A stretch of DNA of 12,500 nucleotides, from NCBI GenBank assembly GCA_000403945.1, contig APFI01000039.1:1-12500 (forward strand), given 5' to 3'. This DNA is from Desulfovibrio sp. Dsv1 (GTDB lineage: Bacteria > Desulfobacterota > Desulfovibrionia > Desulfovibrionales > Desulfovibrionaceae). A model generated the notes under the pieces. That model was not told the origin of the DNA and did no database searches. It was given only the letters and a program-made list of their open reading frames with translations. Every line of letters begins with the position of its first letter. The stretch's first letter is position 1. Position numbers and translations under genes: made by a program. Positions 5,473-12,500 of this stretch are shown here, piece after piece.

Positions 5473-6486
5473 ATGCGCGTCCTGCATGACAGCCACGGCC
5501 GCAGCGTGCGTTATCTGCGCCTTTCCGTGACGGACCGCTGCAATCTGCGCTGTCTGTACTGCCGCAGCAATGCCAGGCGGCGCTGTATTCCCCACGCGCA
5601 AGTGTTGCGCTATGAGGAAATGGCGCGCATTGTGGGCATTGCCGCCGCCCTAGGCATCGGCAAGGTGCGCCTGACCGGCGGAGAGCCTTTTGCCCGCAAG
5701 GGTTGCGAGGCGTTCCTGGCCATGCTGCGCGGGCGTTTTCCGGATATGGACCTGTGCGTCACCACCAACGGCACACTGCTGGAGCCGTACATTCCCCTGC
5801 TGCGGCGCATCAAGATGAGCGCGGTAAATCTTTCCTTGGATAGCTTTGATCGCGCCACCTTCGCGCGGGTCACGGGACGGGATATGCTGCCTTCAGTGCT
5901 GAGCGCGCTGGACGGCTTGCTGGCCGCGGGCATCCGGGTGAAGATCAACGTGGTGGCCATGCGCGGTGCCAACGACGGGCAGATGGACGACTTTGTGCAT
6001 GCGGCCCGGAACATGCCCTTGGACCTGCGCTTCATCGAGTTCATGCCCATGGGCAGCGGCACGCTCTGGAGCCCTGAGAATTTCTGGTCCGCCGACGACA
6101 TCCGGGAAGAGGCCGCGCGCCGCGCGCGCCTGATCCCTGTGGAAGCGGACGCGCTGGGCGCGGAGGCCGAATCCGGCCCGGCCCGCATGTACCGCATTGA
6201 GGGCGGCTTGGGGCGGATGGGCTTCATTTCGCCCCTGACCAACCATTTTTGCCTGATCTGCAACCGCCTGCGCCTGACCAGCGAGGGAGCCTTGCGCACC
6301 TGTCTGTTCGCAGACAAGGAATATCGTCTGCGCGGCATGCTGCGTCACCCTCGGATTACGGACGAGGCGCTGGCGGCGGTGATCCGCCGAGCATGTGCGG
6401 ACAAGCCCGTGGGTGCGGACCTGTTGCGCGCCCGGCGCGAGGGAGCGGCCGTGGCGGCGCGGCAGATGGTCGGCATCGGAGGTTGA
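5473..6486 (+). CDS. moaA: GTP 3',8-cyclase MoaA (molybdenum cofactor synthesis)
   Basis: This 337-aa radical-SAM enzyme converts GTP to 3',8-cyclo-7,8-dihydro-GTP, the first step of molybdopterin synthesis (with MoaC). The N-terminal SAM cluster is Cys23/27/30 in CNLRCLYC. LTGGEPFARKGC and TTNGTLL belong to the barrel, and LRFIEFMPMG is typical of MoaA. The second, substrate-binding Fe-S site is Cys260/263/277 in FCLICNRLRLT...RTC. The protein ends VGIGG, keeping the Gly-Gly tail needed for activity in the family. All key residues are present, so it should be active. The ATG at 5473 is preceded by GGAGGAG at good spacing; earlier in-frame ATGs at 5437 and 5461 are less likely. In a Desulfovibrio-like organism the cofactor would serve W/Mo enzymes such as formate dehydrogenases. 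No other moa/moe gene is nearby. Its stop shares a base with the next (dead) reading frame. Confidence 0.96.
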   Translation: MRVLHDSHGRSVRYLRLSVTDRCNLRCLYCRSNARRRCIPHAQVLRYEEMARIVGIAAALGIGKVRLTGGEPFARKGCEAFLAMLRGRFPDMDLCVTTNGTLLEPYIPLLRRIKMSAVNLSLDSFDRATFARVTGRDMLPSVLSALDGLLAAGIRVKINVVAMRGANDGQMDDFVHAARNMPLDLRFIEFMPMGSGTLWSPENFWSADDIREEAARRARLIPVEADALGAEAESGPARMYRIEGGLGRMGFISPLTNHFCLICNRLRLTSEGALRTCLFADKEYRLRGMLRHPRITDEALAAVIRRACADKPVGADLLRARREGAAVAARQMVGIGG

Positions 6487-6884
6487 TGGCCATGTGGGGC
6501 GTCTACGCCGTGGGATCCGCCTTTTTCGCCGCTCTGACGGACATTTTTGCCAAGATGGGCGCAGGGAGCGTGGACTCCAATCTGGGCGCGGCGGCCATCA
6601 GGACAAGCTTTATTCTGGTGCTGGTCTGGGGCATTGTGTTCTGCACCGGCGCGGCCAGAGGCATCAAAAGCCTTGGGCCACACGCTGCCTTTTCTGCTGT
6701 TTTCGGTCTTGCCCGCAGGCCGTTTCTGGCTGTCTTGTTTCAAGGCGCTGCAACTAGGCGACGTTTCCAGGGGCGCGCCCGTGGACAAGCTCAGTGTTTT
6801 GTTGGCCATCTTTTTCTGCATGACCCCGTCAGCCTGAAGGTCAGCGGCCTGCCGATCATGGCGGGTTCCCTGGTGCTGCTCTGA
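6486..6884 (+). pseudogene. EamA/DMT-family small transporter, frameshifted
   Basis: The ATG overlaps the moaA stop (TGATG). The first frame gives MAMWGVYAVGSAFFAALTDI ... FILVLVWGIVF and ends its recognisable part at GIKSLG, as in the ~140-residue single-EamA-domain permeases. Near 6675 the similarity moves to the +1 frame: TLPFLLF, then FKALQLGDVSRGAPVDKLSV and LLAIFF, including the conserved GDxS...PxDKLSV motif. Near 6815 it returns to the original frame: FLHDPVSLKVSGLPIMAGSL and VLL, then TGA at 6884. A few codons also seem lost at the second junction (FF...FLH). Two frame changes plus a short deletion argue for real decay rather than one sequencing error. The original frame has no stop, so a scrambled 132-residue product could still be made, but it loses the middle membrane helices. 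Confidence 0.8.
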
Positions 6885-6997
6885 AACCGGTTCGGCTTTG
6901 TGGGAGGTGGCTGCGGAAACGGCTCCGGCACTTGCAGAAAACGCTGTTTTGCATTCATGTGACATGTCTCCCGCCTCCGCATGGCGGCAGGGAAGCG

Positions 6998-7024
6998 GCA
7001 TCCGCCCGAGTTACGCGCGGATGC
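6998..7024. repeat. 8-bp inverted repeat upstream of ruvA
   Basis: GCATCCGC (6998-7005) and GCGGATGC (7017-7024) are perfect complements with an 11-base loop, ending 20 bases before the ruvA ATG. It could be a leader hairpin, an operator, or a terminator-like remnant of the upstream unit. No T-tract follows. The rest of the gap 6885-7044 holds a second small dyad, CCGCC/GGCGG, at ~6971-6986; I see no convincing promoter. Confidence 0.5.
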
Positions 7025-7044
7025 GCGCATAATCCGAGAGTTGT

Positions 7045-7655
7045 ATGATCGCATATATTGAAGGCCGCCTGGCCGAAGTCTGGGGCAATGCCTGCCTTGT
7101 GGTCACTGAAGGCGGGGTGGGCTACGAAGTGGCCCTGCCCGCCCACGCACTGGCGGCCCTGCCCGGCAGGGGCGGTTCCGTGGCGCTGTACACCAGCCTG
7201 GCCGTGCGCGAGGACGCCCTGGAGCTGTTCGGCTTCGCCTCTTTTGAGGAGCGCCAGACCTTTGAGGTGCTGGTGTCCATCTCCAAGGTGGGCGCGCGCA
7301 CGGCCCTGGCCATTTTGTCCATTTTCCGTCCCGACGACTTGCGCCGCCTGGTGCTGGAGGACGACGCGCTGGCCCTGACGCGCGTGTCGGGCATCGGCAA
7401 GAAGACGGCCCAGCACGTCTTTTTGGAGCTCAAGTACAAGCTCAAGGTGGAGAACGCGCCCCAGGCCGCCGCGCTGCTTGTGGGCGGACAGCCCGGCTCG
7501 GTGTTCCGGGACGTGCTGGACGGCCTTGCCAATCTTGGCTATGCCGAAGAGGAATGCGCGCCTCTGGTCAAAAAAATGTTGCATGAAGAGCCGGATCTGG
7601 ACGTGACCGGGGCGCTCAGATCCGCGCTCAAGGCGCTGGCCAGGGGGAGAACCTG

Positions 7656-7656
<1 letters not shown>
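7045..7656 (+). CDS. ruvA: Holliday junction branch migration complex subunit RuvA
   Basis: This 203-aa subunit tetramerises on Holliday junctions and loads the RuvB motor during recombinational repair. Domain I (1-63) opens with MIAYIEGRLAEVWGNACLVV, the OB-fold start of the family. Domain II holds two helix-hairpin-helix motifs: VSISKVGARTALAIL (77-91) and VSGIGKKTAQHVFLELKYKL (114-133). Domain III (about 155-200) is the small RuvB-contacting bundle. The length is normal and no motif is missing. The start is fixed by MIAYIEG; only a weak GAGAG precedes it. The stop overlaps the ruvB start by one base (TGATG), which indicates coupled translation. No ruvC is visible in the upstream gap, where it often sits in other bacteria. 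Confidence 0.96.
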
Positions 7657-8645
<989 letters not shown>

Positions 8646-8651
8646 ACTACA

Positions 8652-9002
8652 GTGTCGTCAACGAAGAAAAAGAATCCTGTCCGGCGTTACGCCGGTTTTT
8701 GCGTCGCTTCCTTTATCACAGCTATTGGGTATCGCCCTGGTCACCAACGCCAGCTTGGGAACCACGCCCATCACCAGACTGTCGTTTGCCTTGGGGCGCC
8801 ATTTTTTCGCTCAGTCTGGGCGCGGCCACTTTTCTGCCCAATATCCTTGCTTGTGGCCGCTCATAAGCTTCTGCTCCGGAAGAAATTTTCTGTTCCGCAT
8901 CTTTTGCAGCTCCCGGCGGCGCTGATGTTCAGCGTATTCATCGGCCTCTGCATGTGGCTGACCCGGCATCTGATCACCTCCGTCTACCCCGCTGCGGATC
9001 CT
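8652..9002 (+). pseudogene. YczE/YitT-like integral membrane protein, three frameshifts and truncated
   Basis: The homology must be read through three frames. From a GTG at 8652: RRYAGFCVASFITAIG. After about 8729, the +1 frame: GIALVTNASLGTTPITRLSF and ALG. After about 8793, the +2 frame: GAIFSLSLGAATFLPNIL. After about 8845, the first frame again: LLVAAHKLLLRKKFSVPHLL, then QLPAALMFSVFIGLCMWLTR. GIALVTxASLGTTPI and LLRKKF...LLQLP...GLCMWL are typical of the YczE/YyaS/YitT-like membrane proteins of unknown transport role. Each jump is in the same direction, as from single-base insertions; the first is GGGT where GGT is expected. The second half of the protein is absent after about 9000. It is clearly non-functional. 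The precise family name is moderately sure. Confidence 0.75.
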
Positions 9003-9071
9003 GCTCTGCCGCCGGGCGCGCCATCTGGCATCCTTTTTTCACGGCAGAAAACTGATTCGACCGGAGCGGAC

Positions 9072-9426
9072 ACGATCATCCCGGTTCTGGATGGCGAGTT
9101 TCCCGTCTGCCAAGTGTATAGCCTGAAACACATTGATTTTACGGATGATTTTATTTTTGTGGGCAAGACGGACCTGGAGCTTCCCCTAGTCTGCCGGACC
9201 GAGGCCGCGCCGGACGACGCCCCGGCCCGCGAGGACGGATGGAAGGCCTTTCGCATTGAAGGCACGCTGGATTTTCCCCTGGTGGGCGTGCTGGCCGAGC
9301 TGCTGGGACGTTGCGGCATCAGTATCTTTGCCCTATCCACTTACGCCACGGATTATATCCTGGTGAACCGCGAGAAGCTTGCCGAGGCTCGGGCTGCCGA
9401 AACATGCAGGCCACGAGCTGGCCTGA
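9072..9426 (+). pseudogene. ACT-domain (CASTOR-type) protein, lost start codon and C-terminal frameshift
   Basis: The frame reads IIPVLDGEFPVCQVYSL, DDFIFVGKTDLELPLVCRTE, REDGWKAFRIEGTLDFPLVG and GISIFALSTYATDYILVN, which is the pattern of small (~120-130 aa) bacterial ACT-domain proteins related to CASTOR. Those are usually thought to sense small ligands such as amino acids. No ATG, GTG or TTG is available near the expected N-terminus. At 9072 there is ACG, preceded 5 bases upstream by GGAG (9063-9066), which suggests an ATG-to-ACG change. Near 9400 the expected end (HAGHELA, TGA at 9424-9426) lies in the +1 frame, so one base was gained there. The frame is open upstream into the membrane-protein remnant, so the two appear fused. 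The domain core is undamaged, so the decay is recent, or a rare ACG start might still work. Confidence 0.7.
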
Positions 9427-9509
9427 GGCGGAGCTGCGCTGCTTCCGGCCGTCCGGCCTGTCCGTGCCACAACTCTCTCTGATTCCGACCCCATTGAGGA
9501 GACCGCCCT

Positions 9510-10724
9510 GTGATGCTCTATCTGTCCGCCCTTGTGCTTTTTTTATATCTGTTTTTCCGGATGGTGCTGCTGTCGGGCCTGAGTCGCGCCGGTAAAGCTG
9601 CGGCCGGAACCGCGCTTTTTCTCGCCTCACAGGAATATCTTTTGAACGGGATTTTTTTCGGCGGGCTGTCCGCGCCCAGCCTGCCGTCGTGGGTATTGAT
9701 GCTTCAGGGCTGGTTGTTCACCAGCATGTTGTTCCTTTTCGCGCTGACGCTGATCCGGGATATTGCTTGCCTGGGAGTCCGGATCATACATTGGGCGGGG
9801 CGCGTCTTGCTGCGGAAGAAGCGGCAAGGTCCTGCTGTTTCTTCCGGCAGGCGGCGTTTTTTGGCTTTGGGCCTGGCCGCCGCCCCGGCTTCCGTTCTGG
9901 GCCGCGCCTCGCTGGCTGGCCTGGTTCTGGCCCCCACAGCCTATGGCGTCCGTGAAGCTGTGGCCGTTCCCGAGGTCCGACAGAGGGAGGTTGTCCTGCC
10001 CCGGTTGCCCGAGGCTCTGGACGGCCTCAGGCTGGCGCAGATCAGCGATCTGCATGTGAGTCCGCTGCTGGGCAGGGACTGGGTCAGGGCCGTGGTGGAC
10101 AGGGTCAACGCCCAGGCGGCGGACGTGGTGGTTCTGACCGGTGACATGGTGGACGGCTTGCCCTCGGCGCGCGCGGAAAGCGTTGCCGAACTGCGTCGCC
10201 TGCGCGCCCGGCACGGCGTGCTGGCTTGCGCGGGCAACCATGAGTATTACAGCGGGTTCAATGCCTGGACGGAGATTTTTTCCGATCTGGGCATGAGCAT
10301 GCTGCTGAACAGCCACCAGGTGCTCGGCATATGCGGCCATGAACTGGTGCTGGCCGGGGTCACCGATCCGGTGGCCGCCCGTTTCAACCTGCCCGAACCG
10401 GATCTGGCGGCGGCCTTGGCCGGAGCGCCGGACGGGGCGGTGCGCGTTCTGCTTGACCACAGGCCGGGCAATGCCGCGCGCAACGCCCGAAACAAAACGG
10501 ATTTGCAGCTTTCCGGCCATACCCATGGCGGCCATGCGCCGGGCCTGAGCAGCGTGGTGGCCCTGTTCAACAAAGGGTATGTGCGGGGCTGGTACCGGGT
10601 TGCGGGCATGCCGCTGTACGTCAGTTCCGGCGCGGGTCTTTGGAATGGCTTTCCCCTGCGCGTGGGCGTGCCCTCGGAAATCGCGCTCATCACTTTGCGT
10701 TGCGCCGCCGTCCGTCTCGCCTGA
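9510..10724 (+). CDS. Membrane-anchored metallophosphoesterase (YaeI/YkuE-like)
   Basis: This 404-aa calcineurin-like phosphoesterase has an N-terminal membrane region. Hydrophobic segments lie at about 2-22, 32-52, 62-88 and 118-145. A twin-arginine-like motif, GRRRFLALG, sits at 113-121, just before the last of these. The catalytic domain (about 170-395) has the full metal-binding set: DLH (180-182), GD (211-212), GNHE (242-245), His317 in LDHRP, and GHTHGG (336-341). Relatives hydrolyse phosphodiester or pyrophosphate bonds, including lipid A precursors or phospholipids in some cases; the substrate here is unknown, and the active site probably faces the periplasm. GTG at 9510 is 8 bases after AGGAG (9497-9501), and the next codon is ATG (9513), so either may start. 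It follows two pseudogenes and is convergent with the metal ATPase. Confidence 0.9.
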   Translation: MMLYLSALVLFLYLFFRMVLLSGLSRAGKAAAGTALFLASQEYLLNGIFFGGLSAPSLPSWVLMLQGWLFTSMLFLFALTLIRDIACLGVRIIHWAGRVLLRKKRQGPAVSSGRRRFLALGLAAAPASVLGRASLAGLVLAPTAYGVREAVAVPEVRQREVVLPRLPEALDGLRLAQISDLHVSPLLGRDWVRAVVDRVNAQAADVVVLTGDMVDGLPSARAESVAELRRLRARHGVLACAGNHEYYSGFNAWTEIFSDLGMSMLLNSHQVLGICGHELVLAGVTDPVAARFNLPEPDLAAALAGAPDGAVRVLLDHRPGNAARNARNKTDLQLSGHTHGGHAPGLSSVVALFNKGYVRGWYRVAGMPLYVSSGAGLWNGFPLRVGVPSEIALITLRCAAVRLA

Positions 10725-10745
10725 GCGCGAAGCCGGAGATGAGAG

Positions 10746-10769
10746 GGGCGGAGGCCAAAGCCTCCGCCC
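10746..10769. terminator. Bidirectional hairpin between convergent genes
   Basis: GGGCGGAGGC (10746-10755) and GCCTCCGCCC (10760-10769) form a perfect 10-bp GC-rich stem with a CAAA loop. It begins 22 bases after the phosphoesterase stop and lies 62 bases past the stop of the leftward ATPase gene, so it can serve both. Neither strand has a T-tract after the stem, so termination may be weak or Rho-assisted. The remaining gap (10770-10830) contains repeated GTTCGCG motifs and no gene. Confidence 0.7.
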
Positions 10770-10830
10770 AGACGAAGACGAACCACGCGTTCGCGGGGTT
10801 CGCGTCGCCGTCGGATCGTTCCTCGCCCCT

Positions 10831-12500
10831 TTAAATCCGTCCGGCGCGGGATGCGTTGAGCACGGCCAGCAGAGCCACGCCCACATCCGCGAAAACCGCT
10901 TCCCACAGGCCGGAGATGCCCACGATGCCCAAGGTCATGAACAAGCCCTTGATGCCCAGGGCCAAGACGATGTTTTCCCAGACGATGCGCCTAGTGCGCC
11001 GGGCGATGCGCAGCAGTTCCGGCAGACGCTGGGGGTTGTCGTCCAAAATGACCACATCGGCGGTTTCAATGGCCGCTTCAGCCCCTAGGCCTCCCATGGC
11101 CACGCCCACCCCGGCGGCGGCCAGCACCGGCGCGTCATTGATGCCGTCACCCACCATCAGGATGCGGCGCGCGGGGCCCAGCGCTTCCAGGGCGCTGGCC
11201 TTGTCCTCGGGCAGCAGATCGGCCTTGAGCACATCCAGCCCCAGTTCCTTTGCCACGGGTCTGGCCTGGCTTTCGCGGTCGCCGGTGAGCATGGCCAGCA
11301 CGTCCACGCCCAAGCGGCGCAGGGCTTCCAGCGCGCCGGGGCTTTGCGGCTTGATCCGATCCGATACCACCAGCGCGCCCAGTGTGCCGCCGTTGAGGGC
11401 TACCTGCACCACGCTGCCGGGCATGTCCACCGGCAGGGGCGTAATGCTATGGGCTTCCAGCAGGGCCGTATTGCCCGCCAGCAGTTGCGTGCCGTCGGTG
11501 GTCACTTCCACGCCCTTGCCCGCGGTTTCGCGCAGGTCCGTGATGGCTCTGCCGTCAGGAACGATGCCCGCCGTCTGGGCGGCGCGCAGCACGGAACGGG
11601 CGATGGGGTGATTGGAGCGGCTTTCGGCCAGGGCCGCGGCGGCCAGCAATTCTTTGCGGCTGACGCCGGGCGCGGGCAGCACGGCATTGACCTCGAATAC
11701 TCCCTCGGTGAGAGTGCCGGTCTTGTCAAAGGCGGCCACGCGGATGTCGCGCAAATTGTCCAGCACCGCGCCGCCCTTGATCAGGATGCCCCGGCGCGAC
11801 GCCGCGCCGATGCCGCCGAAGTAGCCCAGCGGAATGGAAATGAGCAGGGCGCAGGGGCAGGAAATGACCAGCAGCACGAGAGCGCGGTAAATCCATTCCT
11901 GAAAACTTCCCAGCCCGAACAGCGGCGGCAGTATGCCCACCAGCAGGGCCAGACCGGTCACCGCCGGGGTGTACCAGCGCGCCAGGCAGGTGATGAAACG
12001 TTCGGTGGGAGCCTTGCGCGCCGCGGCGTTTTCCACCATTTCCAGAATGCGGGCGATGGAGGACTCCGCGAAGGGAGCCGTCACTTCCACAATCAGCGCG
12101 CCGTTCAGGTTGATGGTTCCGGCATGGACCTGCCCGCCGGAAACCATGCGCACGGGTACGGATTCGCCGGTCAGGGGCGAGGCGTCCACTTGGGATTCGC
12201 CTTCCAGCACTTTGCCGTCCAGCGGAATTTTTTCGCCGGGCCGGACCAGAATGCGGCTGCCCGGTCCCAGGGTTTCGGGGCTCACGTCCCGCGTGGTGCC
12301 GTCGGCCAGCAGCTCGTGAGCCGTGGTGGGGCGGGCCGCCAGCAGAGCCTTGACGGAACGGCGCGAATTCCCGGCCGCGCGTTCCTGCATGAATTCGCCG
12401 ATGCGGTAGAAAAGCATCACGCCCACAGCCTCGGGCAACTGCCCCAGAACGATAGCCGCAATGGTTGCGCCGCCCATCAGGGTGAATTCATTGAAAACAT
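10831..12500 (-). CDS. P1B-type heavy-metal (Zn/Cd/Pb) transporting ATPase, 5' end outside window
   Basis: About 555 residues are visible. The frame is open to the right edge through VFNEFTLMGG, so the N-terminus, including any metal-binding domain, is missing. Features in order: membrane helices around MGGATIAAIVLGQLPEAVGV, actuator-loop TGES (12160-12171), the transmembrane metal site SCPCALL (near 11850), the phosphorylation site DKTGTLT (Asp codon 11725-11727), NHPIARS, and GDGINDAPVLAAAGVG. The last membrane pair carries Lys in LGIKGLF and Asp in FADVGVALLAVLN, the residues typical of the Zn2+/Cd2+/Pb2+ exporters CadA/ZntA rather than Cu+ pumps. It exports toxic divalent metals across the inner membrane using ATP. 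All catalytic residues are intact. No metal-responsive regulator is visible within the window; it may lie beyond the right edge. Confidence 0.94.
   Translation of the reverse strand, partial: VFNEFTLMGGATIAAIVLGQLPEAVGVMLFYRIGEFMQERAAGNSRRSVKALLAARPTTAHELLADGTTRDVSPETLGPGSRILVRPGEKIPLDGKVLEGESQVDASPLTGESVPVRMVSGGQVHAGTINLNGALIVEVTAPFAESSIARILEMVENAAARKAPTERFITCLARWYTPAVTGLALLVGILPPLFGLGSFQEWIYRALVLLVISCPCALLISIPLGYFGGIGAASRRGILIKGGAVLDNLRDIRVAAFDKTGTLTEGVFEVNAVLPAPGVSRKELLAAAALAESRSNHPIARSVLRAAQTAGIVPDGRAITDLRETAGKGVEVTTDGTQLLAGNTALLEAHSITPLPVDMPGSVVQVALNGGTLGALVVSDRIKPQSPGALEALRRLGVDVLAMLTGDRESQARPVAKELGLDVLKADLLPEDKASALEALGPARRILMVGDGINDAPVLAAAGVGVAMGGLGAEAAIETADVVILDDNPQRLPELLRIARRTRRIVWENIVLALGIKGLFMTLGIVGISGLWEAVFADVGVALLAVLNASRAGRI

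Noticed and set aside
5473..5602. Earlier moaA starts at 5437 or 5461
   Set aside because: GGAGGAG lies just before 5473 and overlaps the 5461 codon region; extra residues from the earlier starts do not resemble the family N-terminus.
6660..6830. Programmed ribosomal frameshifting in the EamA remnant
   Set aside because: I see no slippery heptamer with a downstream structure at the junctions, and codons are missing at the second one, which fits decay.
8652..9482. A single 276-aa fused membrane/ACT protein
   Set aside because: Membrane-protein homology is scattered over three frames, so the fused frame only contains pieces of it; the ACT part lacks its own start. Two adjacent pseudogenes explain the data better.
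9627..10886. Long open frame on the minus strand opposite the phosphoesterase
   Set aside because: The opposite strand encodes a complete metallophosphoesterase with every metal ligand; the antisense translation is low-complexity and unlike a known family.

Overview
The window is about 60-65% GC by eye, densely packed with short intergenic gaps, and reads like a chromosomal housekeeping segment of a Desulfovibrionaceae-type bacterium (a Desulfovibrio-like sulfate reducer). This assignment is inferred from the style of the MiaB, bifunctional-nuclease, MoaA and RuvAB proteins together with several small conserved-hypothetical proteins. No rRNA or tRNA is present to confirm it. I see no integrase, transposase, phage module or CRISPR array.

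Layout: (1) 1-1123, minus, the 5' part of a degenerate receiver (REC) plus TPR-like protein that runs off the left edge. (2) 1262-1681, minus, a small coiled-coil/zinc-ribbon protein, separated from (1) by a long perfect inverted repeat. (3) 4218 down to 1876, minus, a probable three-gene operon: an unrecognised 124-aa protein, miaB (tRNA methylthiotransferase) and a DUF151/bifunctional-nuclease protein whose start overlaps the end of miaB. (4) 4219-4430, a divergent control region with a good sigma70-like promoter, an inverted repeat around its -35 box, an 11-bp repeat placed before both divergent genes, and a 10-bp tandem repeat. (5) 4431-5006, plus, an unknown protein with a Cys cluster, convergent with (6) 5129-5407, minus, a small exported DUF5334-like protein; an imperfect palindrome lies between them. 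(7) 5473-6486, plus, moaA, overlapped at its stop by a frameshifted EamA-type transporter remnant. (8) 7045-8645, plus, ruvA-ruvB with overlapping stop/start. (9) 8652-9426, plus, two decayed genes in tandem: a YczE/YitT-like membrane protein with three frame changes, and an ACT-domain protein whose start codon seems to have become ACG and whose last codons are frameshifted. (10) 9510-10724, plus, a membrane-anchored metallophosphoesterase. (11) 10831 to the right edge, minus, a Zn/Cd/Pb-type P1B ATPase, convergent with (10) across a strong hairpin.

Functionally the window mixes tRNA modification (MiaB), molybdenum-cofactor synthesis (MoaA), Holliday-junction processing (RuvAB), envelope phosphoester hydrolysis and metal efflux. 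Only three units look co-transcribed: the miaB operon, moaA with its dead neighbour, and ruvAB. The most distinctive signals are the cluster of three pseudogenes on both sides of ruvAB, the pseudo-receiver protein, the structured divergent promoter region and the unassigned small proteins. I found no convincing evidence for a new multi-gene system.
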